Assembly (NCBI GenBank): GCA_963169745.1
Contig: CAUJCU010000002.1
Coordinates: 186,001-250,000, forward strand
DNA: 64,000 bases
Origin: Bacteroidota bacterium
GTDB lineage: Bacteria; Bacteroidota; Bacteroidia; UBA4408
Direction of reading: 5' to 3'
Shown here: positions 7,097 through 16,269 of the stretch, piece by piece
Numbering within the stretch: the stretch's first letter is position 1
Layout of the letters: the number at the start of each line of letters is the position of its first letter
Program-made: the position numbers and the translations under genes
The notes under the pieces: generated by a model
What the model was told of the DNA's origin: nothing
Database searches by the model: none
What the model saw: only the letters and a program-made list of their open reading frames with translations

Positions 7097-9256
7097 ATGA
7101 AAAAATTCATACTGCTTTTTATTAGTATCTTTATACTACAACCGGTTAAAGCCGATGAAGGGATGTGGCTTCCCTTGTTACTGAAAAGTTTAAATGAATC
7201 GGATATGCAAAGTAAAGGATGTAAGTTAAGTGCCGAAGATATTTTTAGTATTAATAAAACCAGTTTAAAAGATGCTATTGTATTATTTGGTGGAGGTTGT
7301 ACTGGTGAAATTATTTCAAAAGAGGGTTTGCTACTTACAAATCACCATTGCGGATTTGGCCAAATACAAAAACATAGTAGTGTTGAAAATGATTACTTAA
7401 CAGAAGGTTTTTGGGCAAAAAACAAGGCCGAAGAATTACCTAATCCGGGCTTAACAGCAACCTTCATAATAAGCATGGTAGATGTGAGTAATGAAATAAA
7501 CGATTATATAAAAAACGTCAAAGATGAAAGCACAAGAGAAAAGTTGATACAAGAAAAGTCGGAAGCACTTATTAAAGAAGCAAAACAAGGGACAAATTAT
7601 GACGCTTTGATAAAACCATTTTTTAATGGCAATCAATTTTATTTGTTCACAACAGAGACCTTTACTGATATTAGGTTGGTTGGGGCACCGCCTTCAAGCA
7701 TTGGAAAATTTGGCGATGTAACAGATAATTGGATGTGGCCTCGCCATGCCGGTGACTTTGCCTTGTTTCGTATATATGCTGGCAAGGATAACAAACCAGC
7801 CCCATACAGTAAAGATAACATTCCATTTACACCCCGCTATCATTTTACTATTTCATTAGATGATATTCAGGAGGGTGACTTTACTATGGTTTATGGTTTC
7901 CCCGGAAGAACATACGAATATTTACCTTCTTATGCTATTAAAATGATTCGAGAAATTTCGAACCCGGCTCGTGTTAAAATACGAGATAAACGTCTTGAAA
8001 TAATGCACGGGTATATGCGACAAAATGATACTATCCGAATTAAATATGCTGCAAAAAGTGCATCGGTAGCTAATGCTTATAAAAAATGGCAAGGTGAAAA
8101 CAAAGGGATTGACCGTGTTGATGCCATATCAAAAAAACAACAATTTGAAAAAGAATTCTTAAAAAGAGCAGTACAAAAAAATATTCCAGAAGCAACTACT
8201 ATACTTCTTGATCTTGAATTAAATTATAGTAAATTTTCGGAATACAGTCAACTTAGAGATTACTATATGGAAGCTTTTAAAGCAATTGAATTATTAAATT
8301 TTTCTCAGAATATGTTTTTGGGAATTTCAAAAATTTCCAATAAACAAATTGACAAAGACACACAAAGCAAAGAAATTGAAAAATTAAAAAAATATAGTGA
8401 TAGCTTTTATAAAGATTATGACAGCCGTGTTGATTGCAACATTTTTGCAGGGTTAATGACAATTTATTACAATGACTTAAAAGAAAAACTTCCTTACGAA
8501 TTATTTAAAGATTTAAAAGAAAAATATAAAGGAAATACCGAACTGTGGGCTAAGTATATTTTTGAGAAATCATTATTTGTGAACCAAGTCAAAGTTAATA
8601 AACTGCTTAAAGCGTTACCTGAAATACATTACAATATAGAGAAAGACCCCGCTCTAAAATTATTCCAGCATTTTGATAGTTATTATCTAAAAAACATAAA
8701 ACAACAATGGCAAAAACTGGATAGCACTTTAATGGTTTTAAACAGAAAATATATGGCCTATCAAATGGAATTAATGCCCGAAAAAAAGTACTACCCTGAT
8801 GCTAACAGTACCTTAAGAGTAGCCTACGGCAATGTGAGTAATTACAGTCCTAAAGATGGTGTGGTATATGAAACTTATACGACCTTAGAAGGAGTAATGG
8901 AAAAAGAAAGTAAAAAGAATCCGGAGTTTTACGTTCATCCTAAATTAAAAAAACTATTTGAAGAAAAAGATTATGGAAGCTATGCTGATAAAAATGGGAA
9001 AATGCGTATCGATTTTATTGCTAGTAATCACACTACCGGAGGTAATTCGGGAAGCCCGGTTTTAAATGCCCATGGTGAGTTGATAGGAATAAATTTTGAC
9101 CGCAACTGGGAAGGTACTGTTAGTGATATTATGTATGATAAAAACAAAGTGCGAAATATTATAGTTGATATTCATTATACTTTATTTATAATTGACAAGT
9201 TTGCCGGTGCCACACATCTCATTAATGAGCTAAGTATAAAAAAAAGAACTCCATAA
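7097..9256 (+). CDS. S46 family dipeptidyl-peptidase, DPP11-like
   Basis: A 719-residue secreted serine exopeptidase that releases dipeptides from peptide N-termini in the periplasm. A signal peptide covers about residues 1-19 (cleavage after VKA). The catalytic His lies in TNHHCGFGQ (residues 81-89) and the nucleophile is Ser651 in GGNSGSPV. Eighteen residues later, in GINFDRNWE, sits Arg669. This position corresponds to the Porphyromonas gingivalis DPP11 residue Arg673 that selects Asp/Glu at P1, whereas DPP7 has Gly there. I therefore favour acidic-residue specificity. Length matches the family. The gene stands alone and points to growth on peptides. Confidence 0.9.
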   Translation: MKKFILLFISIFILQPVKADEGMWLPLLLKSLNESDMQSKGCKLSAEDIFSINKTSLKDAIVLFGGGCTGEIISKEGLLLTNHHCGFGQIQKHSSVENDYLTEGFWAKNKAEELPNPGLTATFIISMVDVSNEINDYIKNVKDESTREKLIQEKSEALIKEAKQGTNYDALIKPFFNGNQFYLFTTETFTDIRLVGAPPSSIGKFGDVTDNWMWPRHAGDFALFRIYAGKDNKPAPYSKDNIPFTPRYHFTISLDDIQEGDFTMVYGFPGRTYEYLPSYAIKMIREISNPARVKIRDKRLEIMHGYMRQNDTIRIKYAAKSASVANAYKKWQGENKGIDRVDAISKKQQFEKEFLKRAVQKNIPEATTILLDLELNYSKFSEYSQLRDYYMEAFKAIELLNFSQNMFLGISKISNKQIDKDTQSKEIEKLKKYSDSFYKDYDSRVDCNIFAGLMTIYYNDLKEKLPYELFKDLKEKYKGNTELWAKYIFEKSLFVNQVKVNKLLKALPEIHYNIEKDPALKLFQHFDSYYLKNIKQQWQKLDSTLMVLNRKYMAYQMELMPEKKYYPDANSTLRVAYGNVSNYSPKDGVVYETYTTLEGVMEKESKKNPEFYVHPKLKKLFEEKDYGSYADKNGKMRIDFIASNHTTGGNSGSPVLNAHGELIGINFDRNWEGTVSDIMYDKNKVRNIIVDIHYTLFIIDKFAGATHLINELSIKKRTP

Positions 9257-9771
9257 TACAAACTGAATGTTTCTGAAAGCAATAATAATTTTACCATCCA
9301 TTAATTTTAAAATTAGAAGTGGTTGTAGCCTTCTATGCTTTTTTTAAGAGTTAATCAAAAAATTGATTTTACATAGGAATCAAAGGCTGCGAGCTTTTGC
9401 TTAAAGTAAAAAATAGAGTGAAAGTATATTTGCAACTAGAGCGCACAACATAATATTGAACATCACAAAAATAAAAAAATCAGATGTGTTTATATGTGTA
9501 ATGTTTAATGTTACAACACTTACTTTATTGTTTTATATTTTGTATAACACTCTGTATTCGTTTATAAATAAAGGTTTCAAGACAATGATTATTTACCACT
9601 GGATATTTTATTTCAGTTTGGTTACTTAAAAACAAAAATCATTTTTGTGATTAAACATGCTGATAACTAACAGTATTGTGTTAATAAATTAATGAAGTAA
9701 TTTTTTTGTAATATTCAACAAATGATTTTCTTTGTATCAAATAATTAATGGATTAATTAAAAACAAAAATC
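9257..9771. other. 515-bp gene-free region
   Basis: No credible ORF. A weak hairpin with T-run (TAGAAG...CTTCTA) at about 9315-9350 could end the S46 transcript. TATATTTG at 9425-9432 is a perfect -7 element with no ORF after it until 9772. A 17-nt direct repeat (TTAAAAACAAAAATCAT) occurs at 9626-9642 and again at 9757-9773, where it runs into the ATG of the next gene; the first copy also sits in a perfect 8+1+8 palindrome. Confidence 0.6.
9701..9734 (+). promoter_or_regulatory. Probable promoter of the Lys/Ala-rich gene
   Basis: TTTG ending at 9708 is followed after 18 bp by TTTCTTTG (9727-9734), one mismatch from TAnnTTTG. Leader would be about 32 nt. Confidence 0.35.
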
Positions 9772-10029
9772 ATGGCAACAAAACCAGCAGCAAAAAAAGC
9801 AGCCCCTAAGAAGGCCGCAGCAAAAAAAGCAGCTCCTAAAAAAGCAGCAGCAAAAAAAGCAGCTCCTAAAAAAGCAGCAGCTAAGAAAGCAGCTCCTAAA
9901 AAAGCAGCAGCTAAGAAAGCAGCTCCTAAAAAAGCAGCTCCTAAAAAAGCAGCAGCTAAGAAAGCAGCTCCTAAAAAAGCAGCAGCTAAGAAAGCAGCTC
10001 CTAAGAAAGCAGCAGCTAAGAAAAAGTAA
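9772..10029 (+). CDS. Histone-H1-like Ala/Lys/Pro repeat protein
   Basis: An 85-residue protein made only of Met, Ala, Thr, Lys and Pro. After MATKPAAKK it consists of fifteen five-residue units, AAPKK or AAAKK, mostly alternating so that the period is ten residues (30 bp); one place has two AAPKK units in a row, breaking the alternation. It is like the tail of linker histone H1 and the AlgP/Hc1-type bacterial proteins, so it should bind DNA non-specifically and help to condense the nucleoid. The opposite-strand ORF over the same repeat is rejected. The tandem DNA repeats should make its length variable between strains. A good terminator follows. Confidence 0.8.
   Translation: MATKPAAKKAAPKKAAAKKAAPKKAAAKKAAPKKAAAKKAAPKKAAAKKAAPKKAAPKKAAAKKAAPKKAAAKKAAPKKAAAKKK
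9778..10023 (+). repeat. Tandem 30-bp (15-bp) coding repeat
   Basis: The coding DNA repeats a 15-bp unit (gcagctcctaaaaaa-like and gcagcagctaagaaa-like) that alternates to give a 30-bp period. Synonymous differences (aaa/aag, gca/gct) are themselves repeated, suggesting recent expansion by slippage or unequal recombination. Confidence 0.85.
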
Positions 10030-10046
10030 ACTTTATGTTTATTGAT

Positions 10047-10081
10047 GAAAAAAAATCTCTCCAATGGAGGGATTTTTTTTT
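10047..10081 (+). terminator. Rho-independent terminator
   Basis: ATCTCTCC and GGAGGGAT form an 8-bp stem (one G-U) around an AAT loop, flanked by an A-run and at least eight T's. Confidence 0.85.
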
Positions 10082-10204
10082 ATACTTAAGTCAAAACATT
10101 TTATTTACTTCAACCTTAATTACAATTGTTGTATTCAATACCCTAAACACGTTTACAATACATAGCTTTATGGTATTAAAATATAGCCTTAATTTGTTTC
10201 CATT

Positions 10205-10840
10205 ATGAGTGTATTAAAACCACTTATTGAAAAAATAAATAAAGAAATTAATCAAGGTTTGCCCGGTATTAAAGCCCACCGTCTTATGCTTCCCGAAGGT
10301 CGAAGTATGCCTGATGACTACTGGAAATTTCTTAAAGATTATAAACAAAGTGCTGTAATGCTATTGCTTTATGAAGAGCAAAATCATATCAATATATTGC
10401 TAACCGAAAGACATCAATATGCGGGGAATCATAGCGGTCAAATTAGTTTACCCGGAGGAAAAAAAGATGTTCAGGACCTTAGTTTGTTAGACACCGCCTT
10501 AAGAGAAACTTATGAAGAAATTGGAATACTATCATCCGAGATAAATTTGATTACAGCAATGACCCCTTTATATATTCCTGTAAGTAATTTTTCAGTACAA
10601 CCATTCTTGGGTTATTTGGAAAAATTACCTCAATTAAATATAAACCAACATGAAGTTAAAGAAATTCTATCTGTTCCTATTGACTACCTTTCAAAACCCA
10701 GCACCAAGAAAATTTGTACTGTACATCCCTATTCAGGCTCTCCCTTAAAGGTGCCTTCATATAATTTCCAAAACAAAATTATTTGGGGAGCTACGGCAAT
10801 GATCATAAGTGAGTTTGAAAATCTTATTTTTCGAACTTAA
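10205..10840 (+). CDS. Nudix hydrolase, CoA pyrophosphatase type
   Basis: A 211-residue Nudix enzyme. The signature HSGQISLPGG at residues 76-85 marks the UPF0035 / CoA-diphosphatase group, and the Nudix box continues from GG with the residues RETYEEIG at 100-107 supplying the metal-binding glutamates. By family this cleaves CoA or acyl-CoA to 4'-phosphopantetheine and 3',5'-ADP. The start is ATG at 10205; a near-consensus -7 element TTAATTTG lies about 7-14 nt upstream, so the leader is very short. It is followed by a TerB-like gene with its own -7 box. Confidence 0.88.
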   Translation: MSVLKPLIEKINKEINQGLPGIKAHRLMLPEGRSMPDDYWKFLKDYKQSAVMLLLYEEQNHINILLTERHQYAGNHSGQISLPGGKKDVQDLSLLDTALRETYEEIGILSSEINLITAMTPLYIPVSNFSVQPFLGYLEKLPQLNINQHEVKEILSVPIDYLSKPSTKKICTVHPYSGSPLKVPSYNFQNKIIWGATAMIISEFENLIFRT

Positions 10841-10910
10841 TTTCTTTGTAATCTTATGCCATTTTTCAATGTAAAAAATTCAACTCATTTTATTATCAAA
10901 CTTCATTTTT

Positions 10911-10918
10911 TAATTTTG
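10911..10918 (+). promoter_or_regulatory. -7 element of the TerB-like gene
   Basis: TAATTTTG, matching TAnnTTTG, ends 14 nt before the ATG at 10933, giving a leader under 10 nt. Confidence 0.45.
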
Positions 10919-10932
10919 TATAAATTTTAACC

Positions 10933-11304
10933 ATGCCTAAACCTACTTTTACCCAGAGTGAATTTATTTTATTTGTGTATTTATGTATGGCCAATATAGA
11001 CAACAAATTGGGCATGAAAGAAATTGAAGTATTATTTGAAAAAATGGATTTAGATTTTTTTAGTAATAATACATCGAATGAACTTTTAGTTGGTGTTGTG
11101 TTTAAAAAATACAAACGTATGTCTCCGGAACAGCGCCTTAGGACTATTGAAATAGAAAGTAAAATACACCTTACAAATAACCAAAGTGCTCTTAAAATAT
11201 TACAAAATTTACATCATATTGTAAAAGCAGATGGAGAAATTAATACTACCGAAAGATCATTTTTTGAAACCATAGAACAAATCTTGAATAAAGCCTCAGC
11301 TTAA
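10933..11304 (+). CDS. TerB-like small helical protein
   Basis: A 123-residue, mostly helical protein without signal peptide. Its last third, HHIVKADGEINTTERSFFET, has the spacing of the metal-binding helices in TerB/DjlA-type domains (acidic ADGE and TTER segments), and the first part (CMANIDNKLGMKEIEVLF) resembles the matching N-terminal helix pair. Such domains are found in tellurite resistance and co-chaperone proteins, but this copy stands alone and no function can be deduced. The assignment rests on pattern only. Confidence 0.55.
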   Translation: MPKPTFTQSEFILFVYLCMANIDNKLGMKEIEVLFEKMDLDFFSNNTSNELLVGVVFKKYKRMSPEQRLRTIEIESKIHLTNNQSALKILQNLHHIVKADGEINTTERSFFETIEQILNKASA

Positions 11305-11338
11305 GCTTTTAAGATCTAAAACACCTATGTTTAAGGTA

Positions 11339-12235
11339 TTAATTTTTTGTTTTATACAGCTCCTCTTGCAATTGCTTAGTTGTTTTTCGACTGCCGTCAT
11401 GACTCCATCCTGGTGGCATAAATATATATTGTAATTTTGTCCGCAAAGGAACATTCTTTTTTAAATCATCGGCAATACTTTTCCACTCATGAAAAACCAC
11501 ATCAACCGGATGGTGTGGGTATTCTAAATTTTTAGTTAACCCATAACGAATATGCTCTCCTTTTAAATCATCTTCAGAAGTAAAAGTTCCAAACAATTTA
11601 TCCCAAATTATAAACACCATTCCCATATTTTTATCTAAAAAAATTAAATTAGAGGCATGATGCACCCTATGGTGCGAAGGAGTAACCATAAAGTATTCCA
11701 AAAATCCCAACTTATGGATATACTGTGTGTGGACAACGATTCCATAAATTTGGGTAACACTATACATAAACAAAATATCAAGTGGTTTAAAGCCAATTAA
11801 TGCTATTGGAATAAAATAAACAAAACGATACAATGGCTGAAATACGGAGGAACGGAATCCGGTAGTTAAATTAAATTTTTCGGAAGAGTGATGGGTTACA
11901 TGTACTGCCCAAAATAAACGACAAGTGTGATCAATCCGGTGTATAAAATAAAAGGTAAAATCTTGTAATATCAATAATACAATCCAGTATAAATAAGGGT
12001 TATTAATAGAAAATATTTTAACCTGAAAGAAGAGGGTTAGAAAGAAAATGGCAAAAGACCTAATTGCTATTTCAAGTAAAAGATTTAGCCCGGTCAAATA
12101 TATATTGGTAAGCGTATCTTTTTTGGTGTAGATATGTTTGTTGTGAACTGCGCTTATAATCATTTCCAAGCCAATAAGTATTATATAAATTGGTGTAGAA
12201 ACAAGCAAGATTAGAGTTTGTTTGTAATCCTCCAT
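11339..12235 (-). CDS. Sterol desaturase / fatty acid hydroxylase family protein
   Basis: A 298-residue integral membrane di-iron oxygenase. At least four hydrophobic segments occupy about residues 8-30, 45-72, 80-98 and 130-155. The histidine clusters expected of the superfamily are present: HRIDH, HVTHHS, HHRVHH and, near the end, HHPVD. These hold the two irons. The substrate may be a lipid, sterol-like compound or carotenoid; the sequence does not decide. It is convergent with the TerB-like gene and divergent from the acyltransferase gene, which suggests a lipid role but not a specific one. Confidence 0.85.
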   Translation of the reverse strand: MEDYKQTLILLVSTPIYIILIGLEMIISAVHNKHIYTKKDTLTNIYLTGLNLLLEIAIRSFAIFFLTLFFQVKIFSINNPYLYWIVLLILQDFTFYFIHRIDHTCRLFWAVHVTHHSSEKFNLTTGFRSSVFQPLYRFVYFIPIALIGFKPLDILFMYSVTQIYGIVVHTQYIHKLGFLEYFMVTPSHHRVHHASNLIFLDKNMGMVFIIWDKLFGTFTSEDDLKGEHIRYGLTKNLEYPHHPVDVVFHEWKSIADDLKKNVPLRTKLQYIFMPPGWSHDGSRKTTKQLQEELYKTKN

Positions 12236-12300
12236 ATTAATTATACTTTTATAAACAATGAATAATTGATTGGTAAAATAAATACTAATTGATAAAAAAC

Positions 12301-12308
12301 TAATTTTG
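12301..12308 (+). promoter_or_regulatory. -7 element before the PlsC-like gene
   Basis: TAATTTTG ends 6 nt before the ATG at 12315, so the predicted transcription start falls on the start codon. This also argues against the in-frame TTG at 12306, which lies inside the box. Confidence 0.5.
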
Positions 12309-12314
12309 TTGTCT

Positions 12315-13613
12315 ATGAATTTCTTTTTGCATTGGTTTTTAAAATCCTGGTTTAAAGCAACAGCAATCGTTTATTACGCAAAAGTAACTATTTTAAACTT
12401 AAAGAAAGTCCCATTAAAGCAACCACTTTTACTTGTAATAAATCATAGCAATGCTTTTTGGGACCCCACTTTAGTAGGATCATTTACCTATCAACGAATT
12501 TGGTATTTGGCTCGTGGCGATGTGTTTAAAAACAAAAAAATTGCATTTGTATTAAATATGTTGGGAATGGCTCCTATTTACCGAATGCGTGAAGGAATGG
12601 AAAATCTTGACAAAAATAAAGAATCATTCAATAAATGTTTTAGTTTATTTTCACATAACGAAACCGTTGCTATGTTTGCTGAAGGTGACTGTGTTCGGGA
12701 AAGTAAATTACGCCCATTAAAGAAAGGCGTTGCACGAATAGCCCATGGTACTTTGGAGCATTTAAAATACACGCCCAACTTCAAGGTGGTTTGTGTTGGT
12801 ATTAACTATGATGACCCTGATAATTTAAACAGTAAATTAATTATTAATTATAGTAATGCAATTACCGTTGCTGATTATTTTCAGAAAGGAGCCTCGCTTG
12901 ATGCAAAATCTGCTCACAGATTTATAAAAGATATTGAACATCAATTAGACGGTGTTATGTTTAATATTCATCAACGCGAACGTCATAAAATATTTCATTT
13001 TATACAGCGAAATTTTTGGGGACTAATTTCACGAAATAGTAAAAATGAGCAGATTAGCTTTGATCGGGTAAAAAAGTTTTCCGACAAAATCAATGATCTA
13101 TCAGATGATTTATGGAATACTTTAACTTATGAAGTGGAGGCCTACTCTATTAAATTAAAACAATACAACACCCGTGAAAAATATGTAAACAATTTCCTTA
13201 TATCCAGAAAATATTTAGAGCCCTATTTTATCACCTTAATCCTTTTTGTTCCTGCAATACCCGGCTTACTATTAAACTCATGGCCTTATTTTATTTCCCA
13301 AAAAATAGCCCAAAAAATTGTTCGTGAAAAAGAGTTTTATAGCTCCATTAATATTGCCGGTGCAAGTTTTATGTATATGCTCTGGTATATAATATTATTC
13401 TTTGTTCTTTTATTTTACTTTCCAGCAATTAAAGTAATTTTGCTAATCGTGTCATTGCATTTTAGCGGAATTATAGCACTTCATTTTGCAAGTTATATGA
13501 GAAGTATTAAGGGACAACTTAACATATTAAAATTAAAACCCACCGAAAAGAGTGTATTATTAGACAGCCGTAATCAATGTATTAACGCTATTGAAAAGCT
13601 TATTCAATTATGA
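12315..13613 (+). CDS. PlsC-type 1-acylglycerol-3-phosphate acyltransferase
   Basis: A 432-residue member of the glycerolipid acyltransferase family. The acyl-transfer motif NHSNAFWD is at residues 43-50 and the phosphate-binding FAEGDC motif follows about 75 residues later with RPLKKGVARIA. The C-terminal part, beyond the 220-residue catalytic core, is an extension with hydrophobic segments near residues 305-325, 350-375 and 375-395, making the protein an integral membrane enzyme. Glycerophosphate or another lipid could be the acceptor. ATG at 12315 is chosen over TTG at 12306 because of the promoter. It overlaps smpB by 4 nt (ATGA), implying translational coupling. Confidence 0.85.
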   Translation: MNFFLHWFLKSWFKATAIVYYAKVTILNLKKVPLKQPLLLVINHSNAFWDPTLVGSFTYQRIWYLARGDVFKNKKIAFVLNMLGMAPIYRMREGMENLDKNKESFNKCFSLFSHNETVAMFAEGDCVRESKLRPLKKGVARIAHGTLEHLKYTPNFKVVCVGINYDDPDNLNSKLIINYSNAITVADYFQKGASLDAKSAHRFIKDIEHQLDGVMFNIHQRERHKIFHFIQRNFWGLISRNSKNEQISFDRVKKFSDKINDLSDDLWNTLTYEVEAYSIKLKQYNTREKYVNNFLISRKYLEPYFITLILFVPAIPGLLLNSWPYFISQKIAQKIVREKEFYSSINIAGASFMYMLWYIILFFVLLFYFPAIKVILLIVSLHFSGIIALHFASYMRSIKGQLNILKLKPTEKSVLLDSRNQCINAIEKLIQL

Positions 13614-14068
13614 AAATGAAATTGGATAATAATATTCAGATTAAAAATAAGAAAGCAAGTTTTGAATATATATTAATGGATCGTTATGATTGTGGCTTGC
13701 AACTTCAAGGGTCTGAAATCAAATCTATTCGACAAGGAAAAGCTTCTATTGCCGAGGCCTATTGTTATATTCATGATGATGAAGTATGGATAAAGAATAT
13801 GAATATTTCTGAATATAAGGAAGCCAGTTTAAACAATCATGTTCCTAAGCGCGACCGAAAATTATTATTAAAGAAAAGTGAAATTTCAAAAATAGTTTCA
13901 AAGCTAAAAAACAAGGGTTTCACTTTAATTCCAACGCTGCTTTTTATTAATGAAAAAGGTTTTGCCAAGCTTCAAATTCATGTGGCAAAAGGGAAGAAAT
14001 TATTTGATAAGAGAGAATCTCTTAAAGAAAAGGATGCGGTGCGCGAAATAGCAAGGAAACTTAAATAG
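13610..14068 (+). CDS. smpB: SsrA-binding protein
   Basis: The 152-residue SmpB partner of tmRNA, which delivers it to stalled ribosomes for trans-translation. Characteristic segments are NKKASFEYILMDRYDCGLQL with the strand GSEIKSIRQGKASIAEAY, the NHVPKRDRKLLL loop, and the lysine-rich C-terminal tail (GKKLFDKRESLKEKDA...). The tail carrying the ribosome-binding helix is complete. Start ATG at 13610 overlaps the stop of the acyltransferase gene. A strong bidirectional terminator follows. No tmRNA gene (ssrA) is seen in the window. Confidence 0.95.
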   Translation: MKMKLDNNIQIKNKKASFEYILMDRYDCGLQLQGSEIKSIRQGKASIAEAYCYIHDDEVWIKNMNISEYKEASLNNHVPKRDRKLLLKKSEISKIVSKLKNKGFTLIPTLLFINEKGFAKLQIHVAKGKKLFDKRESLKEKDAVREIARKLK

Positions 14069-14080
14069 CGGGATAATAAA

Positions 14081-14115
14081 AAACGCTCAAAATTAACTTT
14101 GAGCGTTTTTTTTTT
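14081..14115. terminator. Bidirectional terminator between smpB and the M13 peptidase gene
   Basis: A perfect 11-bp stem (AAACGCTCAAA / TTTGAGCGTTT) with loop ATTAAC, with an A-run on one side and a T-run on the other, able to end transcription from both convergent genes. Confidence 0.92.
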
Positions 14116-14124
14116 AAAGCCATT

Positions 14125-16176
14125 TTACCAAATTTTGGCTCGATCTTTTTCAGCACGATACATTTTATCCCCTTCCTTCACATTAAATGCCTGATAAAAT
14201 TCGGGCATATTGCTAAAGGGACCTAAAACTCTGAATTTACCTGGGGCATGAGGATTGGTAAGAACCTGTTTTTTCAAAGCCTCATCGCGAAATTTGGTTT
14301 GCCACATTTGGGCTCCGGAAATAAAAAATCTTTGTTCAGGTGTAAAGCCATCTATTTTAGACGGTTTTGTTTTCCCTTGAAATGACTTTTGTAGAGCCGC
14401 ATAGGCAATAGTGAATCCGCCTAAATCAGCAATATTTTCCCCAACAGTTAGTGCACCTTTAACATGCAAAGTATCAATAGCAATATACTGGTTAAACTGG
14501 TCAATTACCATGAGTGTTTTTTCCTGAAATTTCTTTTTGTCTTCTGGAGTCCACCAATCGTTCATGTTGCCTTGGGCATCAAACTGTGATCCTTGGTCAT
14601 CAAAGCCATGTGTTATTTCATGTCCAATAACCGCACCAATTCGTGCATAGTTAACGGCATCATCAGCTTTAGGGTCAAAAAATGGAGGTTGCATAATTCC
14701 GGCCGGAAATACAATTTCATTATACGAAGGATTGTAATAAGCATTAACCGTTGGGGGTGTCATACCCCATTCTGTTTTATCAACAGGATTTCCGAGTTTG
14801 CTTAAATTAAATTGAAATAAAAATTTTGAAGCATTAACAGCATTCTTTAAGTATGACTCACGGTCAATTTCTAATGCTGTATAATCTTTCCATTTATCTG
14901 GATAGCCGAGCTTTCTGATAATAGTCTTAAGTTTTTCCTGAGACCTTTTTTTGGTTTCATCACTCATCCAGTCTAGCTGATTAATGTGTTCGCTGTAAGC
15001 AGCCATTAAGTTATCTACCATTTCATTAATTTTATGTTTACTGTCAGCTGAAAAATATTTTTCAACATACAACTTCCCAAGGGCTTCACCAATCGTGCCG
15101 TCTATAGCTTCCAGACTACGTTTCCAACGAGGCTTAATTTCTTGTGCCCCATTTAATGTCTTATCAAAAAATTCAAAATTCTCAGCCACAATATTATCGC
15201 TTAAAAAATGGGCTGCATCATCAATTAAATGCCATTGAAAATATATTTTCCAATCATTTATAGGTACAGATTTGTACATTTTACTTACTTCTTTAATAAA
15301 ATTTGGCTGTCCTACAATAATATCTTTCACGTTTTTTGCTCCTACTAATTCAAAATATTGTTTCCAGTTTATTTGAGGTGCATCTTTTGCAAGTTCATCT
15401 AATGTCCTTTTGTTGTACTGTGCTTCAATATCACGTTGTTCTATGGCATTCATAGATACCTTGGCCAATTGAGTTTCCATTTCCAAAACAACCTTAGCAC
15501 CTTTATCAGCCTGCTCTTTGTTGTTCCCTAACAATTGTAGCATTTTAGAAATATGGGCTTTAAATTTCTCTCGAAGTTCTTTAGATTCTGCATCTGTTTT
15601 CAAATAGTAATCAGGGTCAGGTAAACTCATTCCATTCTGAGTCAGGTACATCACATTTTCATTGCTGTTTTTAATATCGGCCATTACATATATTCCCCAT
15701 AACAAATTCATAGAAATTTGATGACAGCGTGCTGTAAGTGCAGTAATATCTTCAGGTTTTTTTAAACTATCTATGGCGGCTAACCAAGGTTTTAAAGGCG
15801 TAATGCCCTCAGCATTTAGCTTAACAGAATCCATAGCTGTAGCATAAAAGTCGCCAATTTTTTGTTTATCTGAACCCTTGGGAGCTTTCGTATCTTGAGC
15901 CGCCTCTTCTAGTAAAGAATGAAGATTTTTTCTATTGTTTTCTAAGAGTACACTAAAGTTTCCCCATTTTGACTCACTAGCTGGTATTTGTGTTCGTTTA
16001 AGCCAGTTTCTATTGGCATATTCATAAAAATCATCTTGAGGCCTTATGGTTGTATCCATAGCCGTAAGATCAATACCATATCCTTGTGTATTGTTACTTT
16101 CATTTTTTGAATTGTTGCTGCATGCTGAAATAAACATCACAATTGGTAAGATTAATAGAAATTTTTTTGAGTGCAT
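14125..16176 (-). CDS. M13 family metallopeptidase (neprilysin-like lipoprotein)
   Basis: A 683-residue zinc endopeptidase of the neprilysin/PepO family. The N-terminus is a lipoprotein signal with lipobox ISAC at residues 16-19, so the protein is anchored to a membrane. The zinc motif HEITHGFDDQG is near residue 522 and the third zinc ligand Glu lies in ENIADLGGF about 60 residues later. NAYYNPSYNEIVFPAGI, typical of the substrate-binding strand, precedes the zinc motif. The protein cleaves oligopeptides in the periplasm or at the surface. It begins a leftward unit and ends at the shared terminator. Confidence 0.93.
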   Translation of the reverse strand: MHSKKFLLILPIVMFISACSNNSKNESNNTQGYGIDLTAMDTTIRPQDDFYEYANRNWLKRTQIPASESKWGNFSVLLENNRKNLHSLLEEAAQDTKAPKGSDKQKIGDFYATAMDSVKLNAEGITPLKPWLAAIDSLKKPEDITALTARCHQISMNLLWGIYVMADIKNSNENVMYLTQNGMSLPDPDYYLKTDAESKELREKFKAHISKMLQLLGNNKEQADKGAKVVLEMETQLAKVSMNAIEQRDIEAQYNKRTLDELAKDAPQINWKQYFELVGAKNVKDIIVGQPNFIKEVSKMYKSVPINDWKIYFQWHLIDDAAHFLSDNIVAENFEFFDKTLNGAQEIKPRWKRSLEAIDGTIGEALGKLYVEKYFSADSKHKINEMVDNLMAAYSEHINQLDWMSDETKKRSQEKLKTIIRKLGYPDKWKDYTALEIDRESYLKNAVNASKFLFQFNLSKLGNPVDKTEWGMTPPTVNAYYNPSYNEIVFPAGIMQPPFFDPKADDAVNYARIGAVIGHEITHGFDDQGSQFDAQGNMNDWWTPEDKKKFQEKTLMVIDQFNQYIAIDTLHVKGALTVGENIADLGGFTIAYAALQKSFQGKTKPSKIDGFTPEQRFFISGAQMWQTKFRDEALKKQVLTNPHAPGKFRVLGPFSNMPEFYQAFNVKEGDKMYRAEKDRAKIW

Positions 16177-16269
16177 TTTTATTTAATTTAGTGTGCAATA
16201 ATACAATTTATTGTATCATCTCTGGCGTTTAAGCTTTAAAAACATGTAAATAAAACTATGTTGTAAGCG

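Noticed and set aside
9753-10064. Leftward ORF of 103 residues made of repeated AAFLGAAFLA units
   Set aside because: It is the antisense of the Ala/Lys/Pro repeat gene; the repeat has no stops in this frame by composition. The plus-strand gene has a promoter-like region and terminator.
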